DNA from: Gordionus sp. m RMFG-2023
Taxonomy: Eukaryota; Nematomorpha; Gordioida; Chordodea; Parachordodidae
Assembly (NCBI RefSeq): GCF_954871325.1
Contig: NC_088775.1
Location: forward strand, 17,833,561 to 17,897,560
Reading direction: 5' to 3'
Length of the DNA: 64,000 nucleotides
Shown: positions 1 through 10,920 of the stretch, one piece after another
Layout: every line of letters begins with the position of its first letter
Numbering within the stretch: position 1 is the stretch's first letter
Program-made: the position numbers and the translations under genes
Notes under the pieces: model-generated
Told to the model about the DNA's origin: nothing
The model's database searches: none
The model's input: only the letters and a program-made list of their open reading frames with translations

Positions 1-890
1 GATAGCTGCTGGCAATATAGATCTTGCTCAGCTAAAGGGATTATAGAAGTCGTAATGCTGGTAGAAATAATCATTATTTAGTAAATGATCAAGTGCTTAT
101 TTGGAACAGCCGTCGGGCTGATAGGAAAGGTGGTAAAATGACCAGACCTTGGATGGGTCCTTAATAGTTAGGATTCTTAAAAGTGAAATTTATCATTATT
201 ATTAAATTATTTTTAATAGTTAGGCAATGTTGAGCTCATGAATGCTAGCGGTAGCATTTTAAAGAGCAAAGGAAATATATGTAATATAAAACATTACTTT
301 GCAAGAAAAGGTATATAATTGTCTTAATTACTTAGTAATATACATATTTTTTAGATGATAAAAACTCTGAGGTAGTGAGTTATAATGAGGAGTTAAATGC
401 TCAAAAAAATCACTCAAACGGTATTATTTATAAAACTCACATTAATTATTTTAAATATTTAGTCTCAAAATTACTCAACACGATTATTGGGGAAGAGAAT
501 AAGAATTGTGAAGACCAAAAATATAAAATATTTATTATTATATGTATTTTTTAGATGATGCAGATTTTAAGAGGATAAAGATATTAAATGATGAAACGAA
601 GATGGTAGAGCTTGGTAGACATCGAGAAAATAGTAATATTTTTATAAATTGATATAATTTGTTAAATTATTAGTTATGCCTTCTAATTCTAATATACCAG
701 CTGTAATTGATAAAGTAGGACTGTTTATTGAGAAAGGTATTAATATGTGTTATTATTTAATTATGCATATTTTTTAGATAATGAATTGACAGTAGAGACT
801 GTAATTTCTAAGAAAGATGATGCAAATCTATTTCTTCCCACCAATAGAATATGGAAATTAATATCTATAACAATAGAAAATATAATATTT
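1..890 (+). pseudogene. Ginger1-type transposase relic (copy B, left), GPY/F region and start of OTU linker
   Basis: Around 81-161 the plus strand encodes NDQVLIWNSRRADRKGG followed by KMTRPWMGP. This matches the GPY/F segment of the intact Ginger1 gene in this window (VLIWNSRRADRKGG, then PWLGPY). Downstream come short exon-like pieces, each preceded by a T-rich acceptor (tttttag near 353, 553 and 777). A last piece near 790-880 contains LFLPTNRIWK, matching LFLPTTRNWK of the minus-strand copy at 12849-13058. The integrase core lies outside the window and the OTU core is missing, so this is a remnant. It is more diverged from the intact gene than the two copy-A elements are from each other, so I infer it is older. 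Confidence 0.7.
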
Positions 891-899
891 GATCTTTAC

Positions 900-1025
900 A
901 CGTCAATCATAAATGTCAGTATCACTAAAAATATTATATTTATGCGCGTCAGTCATAAATGTGAATATCACTAAAAAATAATATTAAATCTTAACATGTC
1001 AGTCATAAATGTCAATATCACTAAA
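900..1025 (-). repeat. Minisatellite, about 3 degenerate copies, inverted relative to 10951-11640
   Basis: About three units of the type GTCAGTCATAAATGTCA..ATCACTAAA. They are the reverse complement of the long array at 10951-11640. In both places the array lies just 3' of a Ginger1-B gene remnant and in the same relative orientation. I infer that it belongs to the 3' part of that element. Confidence 0.7.
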
Positions 1026-1084
1026 TTGGAATTTATTTAAAACAGGAATTCATTTATAACGTTGCACCGGTGTAGGATTGTGAA

Positions 1085-1190
1085 AGCAATACCCATTGTA
1101 GTTTCAATACCGTATTGATATTATCATTGTAGATTCAATACCGTATTGTTTTTACAATATTGTAGAATCAATACCGTATTGGTTTTAAAA
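1085..1190. repeat. Cluster of CAATACCGTATTG near-palindromes in Ginger1 subterminal DNA
   Basis: CAATACCGTATTG occurs three times within about 90 bp of the element end. It recurs at 5160-5320 and, mirrored, at 10840-10920. The motif is almost self-complementary and always lies just inside Ginger1-A termini. I infer a possible transposase-binding or hairpin role, with no direct proof. Confidence 0.65.
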
Positions 1191-1197
1191 TACGTTT

Positions 1198-1440
1198 TCA
1201 TCGCTTCAAATATATTGGCGGCCATTAAAATTGTAAAATATTTATTATTATACATTTAATTTTCGCTTCAAATATGTTGGCGGCCATTAAAATTGTAAAA
1301 TATTTATTATTATACATTTAATTTTCGCTTCAAATATGTTGGCGGCCATTAAAATTGTAAAATATTTATTATTTTATATTCTTTTCATCGCTTCAAAAAT
1401 ATTGGCGGCCATTTTCGATTTGTAAAATATTTATTTTAAA
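1198..1440. repeat. Tandem repeat of about 63 bp containing GGCGGCCATTAAAATTG, about 4 copies
   Basis: Units starting TCGCTTCAAATATRTTGG recur near 1200, 1264 and 1327, with a diverged copy near 1388 and another near 1568. The mirror array lies at about 10595-10815 in the right arm. They form part of the 3' subterminal region of Ginger1-A. Confidence 0.75.
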
Positions 1441-2401
1441 TAGATTTAACTTTTTTGAAATTTTTTGAATTACATAGATTAAAATATATATTGTAAACAT
1501 GTTAAATTAATTTCAGTGAAGATGTACCGAAAGTGACAATTGTCATATTGTAAAATATTTATTTTTTAATCGCGTCAAAAATATTGACGGCCATTTTAGA
1601 TTTGTAAAAAATCTATTTTATATATTTAATAGTTAAAATATATTTAAATGATTTTCTATTCTTTTATATAATTTTTTTAAGGAATTTATATTTTACTATT
1701 CTTTATATCCTGTATATTTTTATTTTTTTACTCATATTTATTAATTTTCTCCTTATGGTTAAAATGATATTGTTTGTTCAACTCCATCCTATAGAAAATT
1801 GTAATTAAGAACAATGTACACAAATTTTCTTCATTTACCATCTTATTATTGGGATCAAGCCTTAAAATTTTAATAAACAAGCTTAAGCTAATCACAGATA
1901 TGAGGGTTTCTATTACAACAAAGGATCTCAATCATTATCTCTATCACTATTATTATGCGATCATTGCCTGTTGGCTCATCTTAAAATCTTCATTCCTATC
2001 TCAAGCCTTAAAATTTTAATAGACAAAAGCTAAATTAAGTCAAAGCATCTCAATAAATATCTATTACTGAAATATGTTTTAATCATTTCCTGTTGGCTTC
2101 TTAATCGTCATTTCATTTTTTAGATGCATATATAATTTTATTTCTATCTGATTAAAATTACATTTATATTTATGGAACACAAAATATTTTATAAAATCAA
2201 ATTATGTTTTATATTATTCTTTTAAACTGTAATAACTATTTTTAGTTGTATATATATTTTTTATTGCAATAAAAGACTGATTTCTTAATACTATATAAAT
2301 AAAAAGGATATATCATTTTATTTCAAAAATACAAGAAAAATATTATAAAAAGAAAATATATCCCAATAACGGAAACATGATTATTACAAATTGAGTATAT
2401 A

Positions 2402-3999
2402 TTATATTATAACACGATTAAAATGATCAGAAGTCGCATTTATTAAATATATATTTAAATTAAAATTTTTTATACAGTTATTTTTTAATAATGAGGAGTA
2501 TGTAATGTATTTCATCTCATTTCCATTTTTGCAATATATAATGATAGGTGTTTGAAAAAATATGGCAGATGCTACAATATCAAGTTCATCTGCCCACGTT
2601 CCAAGTTGATATTTTTTTGTATCAACTATATGTGTGATTATATCTTTTCCAATAAAATCACTAAAAATATCTTTATTTTCAAAATGCATCATATAAGAGG
2701 TAATAGACCCCCTTATAATTGCATGGTGATCTTCACTCCCTGAGATTTCTTTGCTTAAGCACCGATAAAAACAATTACCGTCACCAAGAACTATCTCAAA
2801 ATTAGGAGGATAACTTAAATTTTTAGTTTTATCATTGCTTTCTGTTAATAAAGAATATGGGATGCCCAACCTCTTAGCATGATATTTCTTCCATGCATAA
2901 TTGGTGGCAAGGTAAGGTAACGGAGAAGTATCAGGCTCCTTATATAATATTATCTTAATATCGGTAGAATCTTCTTTTGCCTCATCTCCGTTATTAGATT
3001 GTTGGATGTAGGGCTTAAGGTTACACCCGTTATATTTTTGCTTTAATGGAGTATTATCTTTATTACTCACACTATAAATATCTTTATCATGTATTTTATC
3101 AATTACATATGGACCAAGCCAAGGATCAGACATTTTTCCACCCTTTCGATCCGCACGACGGGAGTTCCAGATTAGGACCAGTTGTCCAACTTCATACGAT
3201 ATTTTATCCTTTTGCCTTTTTTGATAATCTCTTTTTTGTCTATCTTGGGCAACAATTATATTTTCTTTCGCCTTTTTCCTTACGACTGACATGCTCATTA
3301 TTCTATTTAACAATTCACTCTCGTCAAAGTCATTATCAATATTATTTACATAAGAGTTTTCAGGATCATTATTTATTTCCTTAACAATATCAGGCTTAGT
3401 TGTGGAATTTAAGTCTGATGGAAGCTTTGCATTCCGACCATATAACATATAAAATGGGGTAAATCCTGTTGATTTGTGTACGCTTGTTCTCATTGCAAAC
3501 AGTACACCTGGAAGAACTTTAGGCCACTGGGTCTGATCATTTCCTAAAACCTTTAACATTAGGTTTTGAATAGTGCGATTATTTCTCTCAGTTAAGCCAT
3601 TAGCTTGAGGATGGTACGCACTGCAAATGCGTTGCTCTGTCCCGGTCATTTTATGCAGTCTAGTAGCCATCTCATTTACAAACTCTCTTCCTTGATCATT
3701 GATTTGTATCTATATTGTATAAAATGAAAAGTTTATAAGATAGAATTATCATAAATTCATATTTTTTAATCGATATGTATTTATATAATTTGATTTACAT
3801 TTGCGCAGCCATGGCGGCAAATCAGACCGTATATAAATTTACATGTCTCATTGGCTGTTTTGGATTTCATGGGTTCTGCCTCAACCCATTTTGTGAAATA
3901 ATCAGAGGCAACGGCAATACACGTGTAGCCTTCTTCTGAAGTGGGCAGGCTGCAAAGATCAATTCCTATTTGAGCCCATGGAAAAGGTGGTACATCTAT
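2402..3999 (-). pseudogene. 5'-truncated copy of the Ginger1-A integrase-OTU transposase gene
   Basis: Exon 3 (2402-3709) is fully open and encodes the same 435 residues as exon 3 of the intact gene at 8315-9622. It holds the second Asp and the Glu of the DDE triad, the GPY/F segment and the OTU domain. The intron at 3710-3798 and the 3' 201 nt of exon 2 (3799-3999) are also conserved. The zinc finger and first exon are absent, so a complete transposase cannot come from this copy. Translation from the internal Met would give a 422-residue protein with GPY/F and OTU but only part of the catalytic core. Exact protein identity with the other arm points to very recent duplication or ongoing gene conversion. 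Confidence 0.85.
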
Positions 4000-4935
4000 A
4001 GTAATAATTTGTAAACTCTATTTTAGTATTTTAATGGATATAAATATAAAATTCTAATAAATATACTAATTTGTTCTCCTGTATCTATATTAATTGATAT
4101 AAATTTATAATTATAATTTAAATGTACTAATATGTTCTCCTGTGTTTCTATATAAGTAGTAATTTGTAAACTCTATTTTAGTATTTTAATGGATATAAAT
4201 ATAAAATTATAATTTAAATGTACTAATTTGTTCTCCTGTATCTATATTAATTGATATAAATTTATAATTATAATTTAAATATACTAATTTGTTCTCCTGT
4301 GTTCTATATAAGTAATAATTTGTAAACTCTATTTTAGTATTTTAATGGATATAAATATAAAATTATAATAAATGTACTAATTTGTTCTCCTGTATCTATA
4401 TTAATTGATATAAATTTATAATTATAATTTAAATGTACTAATATGTTCTCCTGTGTTTCTATATAAGTAATAATTTGTAAACTCTATTTTAGTATTTTAA
4501 TGGATATAAATATAAAATTATAATAAATGTACTAATTTGTTCTCCTGTATCTATATTAATTGATATAAATTTATAATTATAATTTAAATGTACTAATATG
4601 TTCTCCTGTGTTTCTATATAAGTAGTAATTTGTAAACTCTATTTTAGTATTTTATTGGATATAAATATAAAATTATAATTTAAATGTACTAATTTGTTCT
4701 CCTGTATCTATATTAATTGATATAAATTTATAATTATAATTTAAATGTACTAATATGTTCTCCTGTGTTTCTATATAAGTAGTAATTTGTAAACTCTATT
4801 TTAGTATTTTAATGGATATAAATATAAAATTATAATTTAAATGTACTAATTTGTTCTCCTGTATCTATATTAATTGATATAAATTTATAATTATAATTTA
4901 AATATACTAATTTGTTCTCCTGTTTCTATATATGG
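4000..4935. repeat. Minisatellite, about 156-bp unit, 6 copies
   Basis: Units begin GTAATAATTTGTAAACTCTA near 4001, 4156, 4312, 4467, 4621 and 4780. Each contains two TTGTTCTCCTGT/ATGTTCTCCTGT blocks, so a half-period of about 78 bp is also visible. The array starts exactly where homology to the other arm stops at 3999. Confidence 0.9.
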
Positions 4936-5110
4936 ATATTCAAAAATTTGTAAACGGTAGTAACAATTTGTATAAAAATTTCAATTTGATTGTTCTCCTG
5001 TTTCTATATATGGATATTCAAAAATTTGTAAACGGTAGTAACAATTTGTATACAATATTCTTAAAAAATTTCAATTGTAAACGGTAGTAACAATTTGTAT
5101 ACGGTATTCT
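4912..5110. repeat. Short tandem repeat with TTGTAAACGGTAGTAACAAT, 3 copies
   Basis: The block TTGTAAACGGTAGTAACAAT recurs near 4950, 5024 and 5077. The first two copies are preceded by GTTCTCCTGTTTCTATATAT, which links this array to the end of the previous one. Confidence 0.8.
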
Positions 5111-5137
5111 TAAAAAATTTCAATTTGATTCGTAAAA

Positions 5138-5345
5138 GCTGAGGTTCGGTCATAAATTATCAATACCGTATTGTTTTTACAATATTGTAGAATCAATACC
5201 GTATTAATTTTAGATGGTATTGTTTCTACAATATTACACCCAGGTGTAGTATTGTAAAAACAATACCATCTAAATTCAATACGGTATTGATTCCACAATA
5301 TTGTAGAATCAATACCGTATTGATAATTTATGACCGAACCTCAAC
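5138..5345. repeat. Near-perfect palindrome where the 5' ends of two Ginger1-A copies face each other
   Basis: From AGCTGAGGTTCGGTCATAAA on the left to TTTATGACCGAACCTCAACT on the right the sequence folds back on itself almost base for base. The centre is TACACCCAGGTGTAG. The left element ends ...ATTACA at 5238 and the right begins TGTAG at 5245, leaving CCCAGG between them. I read this as the 5' termini of two inverted copies set side by side. Taken alone it could also be called a foldback MITE. Confidence 0.75.
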
Positions 5346-5582
5346 TTTTAAGAATAAAACCTAAAATTTATGAATGAAATCGGAAAAATAGGTATCGTCC
5401 CTCTAATTCGTATGAAAATTTAGGAAATAGGTTTTTTGTCGTAATTGCAATAGTTCGTTCCCCAAAAAAAATAGTTCGTTCCCAAAGTAGTTTGTTCCCA
5501 AAATAATTATGAAAATCCAAGAGATTAATGCTAAATCGCAACAATTATCAATAAGAAAATTGCAAAGTATATATTATTTAAT

Positions 5583-6720
5583 TTGCATATAATAATTAAT
5601 TTTTTTAGAAAACTAGGCAAAACAAAGAGTGCATATAAACAAAGCTATTATTCAAATTCTAATAATCAAATGGTTCAATATAGTTTGATCAAATCAAAAT
5701 ACTACAATAATATTATCTATTCTAAGAAAAATTTAATTCAATTTATACATTATCATGCAAAAAAAAGAGATTGCATTTTTATATATTAATTAAAATTTTT
5801 ATTATGAGATATTTCATATAAATTTTAATGTTATATCAAAGATATATTTATAATAAAGAGTTTGCTAAAATATTGTAAATTATCTGCTATTTATATCATT
5901 TTTAAACAAAGCTATTATTCAAATTCTAATAATCAAATGGTTCAATATAGTTTGATCAAATCAAAATACAACAATAATATTATCTATTCTAAGAAAAATT
6001 TAATTCAATTTATACATTATCATGCAAAAAAAAGAGATTGCATTTTTATATATTAATTAAAATTTTTATTATGAGATATTTCATATAAATTTTAGTGTTA
6101 TATCAAAGATATATTTATAATAAAGAATATTGTAAATTATCTGCTATTTATATCATTTTTAAACAAAGCTATTATTCAAATTCTAATAATCAAATGGTTC
6201 AATATAGTTTGATCAAATCAAAATACAACAATAATATTATCTATTCTAACAAAAATTTAATTCAATTTATACATTATCATGCAAAAAAAAGAGATTACAT
6301 TTTTATATATTAACTAAAAATTTTATTATGAGATATTTCATATAAATTTTAATAATGTTATATCAAAGATATATTTATAATAAAGAGTTTGCTAAAATAT
6401 TGTAAATTATCTGCTATTTATATCATTTTTAAACAAAGCTATTATACAAATTCTAATAATCAAATGGTTAGCAATAATATTATCTATTCTAAGAAAAATT
6501 TAATTCAATTTATACATTATCATGCAAAAAAAAGAGATTGCATTTTTATATATTAATTAAAAATTTTATTATGAGATATTTCATATAAATTTTAATGATG
6601 TTATATCAAAGATATATTTATAATACAATTGTGCTGTCTATTATATATTAATGGATCTAGAGCATTAAGAGTTTGCTAAAATATTGTAAATTATCTGCTA
6701 TTTATTTTTTAATATATACT
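5583..6720. repeat. Tandem repeat of about 265 bp, 4 copies
   Basis: Copies begin AAACAAAGCTATTAT near 5637, 5904, 6161 and 6431 and end before 6720. Each carries a short open frame of 60-70 codons. These frames track the repeat and show no protein-family signal, so I do not call them genes. Confidence 0.9.
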
Positions 6721-6924
6721 ATTCTTGTATTAATATAAATATTAATTACCATTTAGCCATTTAAATTTAATTTAAAATAAAAAGCATTTTTTAATTTATT
6801 TGCCAAATCTGTTACAACGTTTCAAAATTATACAATTTTATAATCGCTTCAAATATATTTGTGGCCATTTTAGGTCATTTGACGTTTTTTCACAAATGTT
6901 CATACGATCTAGTGGACCCTAACC

Positions 6925-7400
6925 GAAAAATATTCTTTATTGAATACCTATAACAGGAAAATATTCTATATCAATTGCTGCCTATAATTCTAATTTTAAA
7001 TCAAGCAAGTATAGATAAATGTAAAAAATATTCTTTATTGAATATCTATAACAGGAAAATATTCTATATCAATTGCTGCCAATACTTACATTTTTAATGA
7101 TGGTACACTTAAATTTATAATAATTTTAAATCAAGCAAGTATCGATAAATGTAAAAAATATTCTTTATTGAATATCTATAACAGGAAAATATTCTATATC
7201 AATTGCTGCCAATACTTCCTTTTAATGATGGTACACTTAAATTTATAATAATTTTAAATCAAGCAAGTATAGATAAATGTAAAAAATATTCTTTATTGAA
7301 TATCTATAACAGGAAAATATTCTATATCAATTGCTGCCAATACTTACATTTTTAATGATGGTACATTTAAATTTATAATTATAATTTTATATAAAGCAGG
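6925..7400. repeat. Tandem repeat of about 129 bp, 4 copies, upstream of the transposase gene
   Basis: Units begin AAATATTCTTTATTGAATA near 6929, 7027, 7157 and 7286 and contain CAATTGCTGCC and TTAAATCAAGCAAGTA. The first unit is shorter. The array ends about 100 bp before the start codon at 7485, so it lies where a promoter would be expected. No TATA box can be singled out in such AT-rich DNA. Confidence 0.88.
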
Positions 7401-7484
7401 AACAGATAAATATATAAAATATCCTTTATTGCTAATACTTATAAGGAAAATATTCTACTGCTTTAAAATATCACAAAATTTTTA

Positions 7485-9622
7485 ATGAATCAAATTGGTA
7501 CATTTAGATTTATAATTATTAATTTACATTTAACAATAACAGATAAATATCAAACAATAAAAGAATATCTAGTAACAGGAAAATATCCATTAATCCTTAA
7601 AAATGATCCAGGTAAAAAAAGTAATTTTAGATGTACGGCAAACAATTTTATTGTTAAAGAAGATAGTCTTTATAGAAAAATAAAGAATAAAGAAGGTAAA
7701 TGTGATCAAAAAATAATAATTTCTATTTATTTATTAGCTTTAGTAATAATGGATGAAGCAGAGAAACAAAGGGTAATATCTATTATTCACCAAGGATCAG
7801 ATATATCCTTAGAGTCTAAAGCTATTGGTGCCCACCTAGGTATTAATAAAACTCAACTTAAACTCTCTGAAAGGTACTTATTATGATGTTAGAATTCTTA
7901 ATTTTGTGTTTATAGATATTGGTGGCCAAAATTATTTCAAGACACTATTGATTTTATAAAATCATGTGATAGATGTCAGAAGGCTAATGTAAGATTTACC
8001 AAAATTTCTTCCACTTTTCATCCAATAGATGTACCACCTTTTCCATGGGCTCAAATAGGAATTGATCTTTGCAGCCTGCCCACTTCAGAAGAAGGCTACA
8101 CGTGTATTGCCGTTGCCTCAGATTATTTCACAAAATGGGTTGAGGCAGAACCCATGAAATCCAAAACAGCCAATGAGACATGTAAATTTATATACGGTCT
8201 GATTTGCCGCCATGGCTGCGCAAATGTAAATCAAATTATATAAATACATATCGATTAAAAAATATGAATTTATGATAATTCTATCTTATAAACTTTTCAT
8301 TTTATACAATATAGATACAAATCAATGATCAAGGAAGAGAATTTGTAAATGAGATGGCTACTAGACTGCATAAAATGACCGGGACAGAGCAACGCATTTG
8401 CAGTGCGTACCATCCTCAAGCTAATGGCTTAACTGAGAGAAATAATCGCACTATTCAAAACCTAATGTTAAAGGTTTTAGGAAATGATCAGACCCAGTGG
8501 CCTAAAGTTCTTCCAGGTGTACTGTTTGCAATGAGAACAAGCGTACACAAATCAACAGGATTTACCCCATTTTATATGTTATATGGTCGGAATGCAAAGC
8601 TTCCATCAGACTTAAATTCCACAACTAAGCCTGATATTGTTAAGGAAATAAATAATGATCCTGAAAACTCTTATGTAAATAATATTGATAATGACTTTGA
8701 CGAGAGTGAATTGTTAAATAGAATAATGAGCATGTCAGTCGTAAGGAAAAAGGCGAAAGAAAATATAATTGTTGCCCAAGATAGACAAAAAAGAGATTAT
8801 CAAAAAAGGCAAAAGGATAAAATATCGTATGAAGTTGGACAACTGGTCCTAATCTGGAACTCCCGTCGTGCGGATCGAAAGGGTGGAAAAATGTCTGATC
8901 CTTGGCTTGGTCCATATGTAATTGATAAAATACATGATAAAGATATTTATAGTGTGAGTAATAAAGATAATACTCCATTAAAGCAAAAATATAACGGGTG
9001 TAACCTTAAGCCCTACATCCAACAATCTAATAACGGAGATGAGGCAAAAGAAGATTCTACCGATATTAAGATAATATTATATAAGGAGCCTGATACTTCT
9101 CCGTTACCTTACCTTGCCACCAATTATGCATGGAAGAAATATCATGCTAAGAGGTTGGGCATCCCATATTCTTTATTAACAGAAAGCAATGATAAAACTA
9201 AAAATTTAAGTTATCCTCCTAATTTTGAGATAGTTCTTGGTGACGGTAATTGTTTTTATCGGTGCTTAAGCAAAGAAATCTCAGGGAGTGAAGATCACCA
9301 TGCAATTATAAGGGGGTCTATTACCTCTTATATGATGCATTTTGAAAATAAAGATATTTTTAGTGATTTTATTGGAAAAGATATAATCACACATATAGTT
9401 GATACAAAAAAATATCAACTTGGAACGTGGGCAGATGAACTTGATATTGTAGCATCTGCCATATTTTTTCAAACACCTATCATTATATATTGCAAAAATG
9501 GAAATGAGATGAAATACATTACATACTCCTCATTATTAAAAAATAACTGTATAAAAAATTTTAATTTAAATATATATTTAATAAATGCGACTTCTGATCA
9601 TTTTAATCGTGTTATAATATAA
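7485..9622 (+). CDS. Ginger1 transposase: gypsy-type integrase fused to an OTU cysteine protease (3 exons, 668 aa)
   Basis: Exons: 7485-7873, 7916-8225 and 8315-9622. The introns are 42 and 89 nt with GT...AG ends, and the joined frame is open. Domains in order: a YP-type N-terminal motif (residues 33-65, GKYP...LYRK); an HHCC zinc finger (H102, H117, C147, C150); and a DDE core (D180, D238, E274, with exactly 35 residues between the last two). A GPY/F module follows (residues 408-440, PWLGPYVIDKI), then an OTU domain (about 535-665: LGDGNCFYRCL with D543 and C546, late His in TSDHFNRV, H662). The family is known to cut and paste DNA at CCGG-like targets. The role of the protease is not established. 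The Met at 7485 is the first in frame, and a further 5' exon cannot be excluded. Nothing looks broken, so the gene may be active. Confidence 0.88.
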
Positions 9623-10594
9623 TATATACTCAATTTGTAATAATCATGTTTCCGTTATTGGGATATATTTTCTTTTTATAATATTTTTCTTGTATTTTTG
9701 AAATAAAATGATATATCCTTTTTATTTATATAGTATTAAGAAATCAGTCTTTTATTGCAATAAAAAATATATATACAACTAAAAATAGTTATTACAGTTT
9801 AAAAGAATAATATAAAACATAATTTGATTTTATAAAATATTTTGTGTTCCATAAATATAAATGTAATTTTAATCAGATAGAAATAAAATTATATATGCAT
9901 CTAAAAAATGAAATGACGATTAAGAAGCCAACAGGAAATGATTAAAACATATTTCAGTAATAGATATTTATTGAGATGCTTTGACTTAATTTAGCTTTTG
10001 TCTATTAAAATTTTAAGGCTTGAGATAGGAATGAAGATTTTAAGATGAGCCAACAGGCAATGATCGCATAATAATAGTGATAGAGATAATGATTGATATC
10101 CTTTGTTGAAATAGAAACCCTCATATCTGTGATTAGCTTAAGCTTGTTTATTAAAATTTTAAGGCTTGATCCCAATAATAAGATGGTAAATGAAGAAAAT
10201 TTGTGTACATTGTTCTTAATTACAATTTTCTACAGGATGGAGTTGAACAAACAATATCATTAACCATAAGGAGAAAATTAATAAATATGAGTAAAAAAAT
10301 AAAAATATACAGGATATAAAGAATAGTAAAATATAAATTCCTTAAAAAAATTATATAAAAGAATAGAAAATCATTTAAATATATTTTAACTATTAAATAT
10401 ATAAAATAGATTTTTTACAAATCTAAAATGGCCGTCAATATTTTTGACGCGATTAAAAAATACATATTTTACAATATGACAATTGTCACTTTTGGTACAT
10501 CTTCACTGAAATTAATTTAACATGTTTACAATATATATTTTAATCTATGTAATTCAAAAAATTTCAAAAAAGTTAAATCTATTTAAAATAAATA

Positions 10595-10920
10595 TTTTAC
10601 AAATCGAAAATGGCCGCCAATATTTTTGAAGCGATGAAAAGAATATAAAATAATAAATATTTTACAATTTTAATGGCCGCCAACATATTTGAAGCGAAAA
10701 TTAAATGTATAATAATAAATATTTTACAATTTTAATGGCCGCCAACATATTTGAAGCGAAAATTAAATGTATAATAATAAATATTTTACAATTTTAATGG
10801 CCGCCAATATATTTGAAGCGATGAAAACGTATTTTAAAACCAATACGGTATTGATTCTACAATATTGTAAAAACAATACGGTATTGAATCTACAATGATA
10901 ATATCAATACGGTATTGAAA
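10595..10920. repeat. Right-arm mirror of the GGCGGCCATT array and CAATACGGTATTG cluster
   Basis: This is the reverse-complement counterpart of 1085-1440. Copies of AATGGCCGCCAACATATTTG run to 10815, then CAATACGGTATTGA repeats run to 10920. It forms the 3' subterminal part of the right Ginger1-A copy. Confidence 0.8.

Larger units (their letters stand above)
1071..5238 (-). mobile_element. Ginger1 DNA transposon A, left copy (5' half of gene replaced by minisatellites)
   Basis: The element reads on the minus strand. Its 3' end is TGTAGGATTGTGAAAGC at 1071, directly preceded by CCGG (1067-1070), the target sequence known for Ginger1. Its 5' end on the minus strand is TGTAATATTGTAGAAAC at 5238. 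Bases 1072-3999 are nearly identical in inverted orientation to 8025-10950 of the right copy. It keeps the second part of the transposase gene (end of exon 2 and all of exon 3), but the zinc-finger exon is missing and tandem repeats (4000-5110) take its place. It could be a defective partner that depends on the right copy, or half of a larger foldback unit. Confidence 0.8.

Noticed and set aside
3046-3384. Protein-coding frame opposite the transposase (also 8640-8978)
   Set aside because: Antisense shadow of the integrase-OTU exon, with no family signal.
5583-6313. Three small homologous proteins (68, 64 and 72 codons)
   Set aside because: The frames simply follow the 265-bp tandem repeat and show no protein-like composition or motif.
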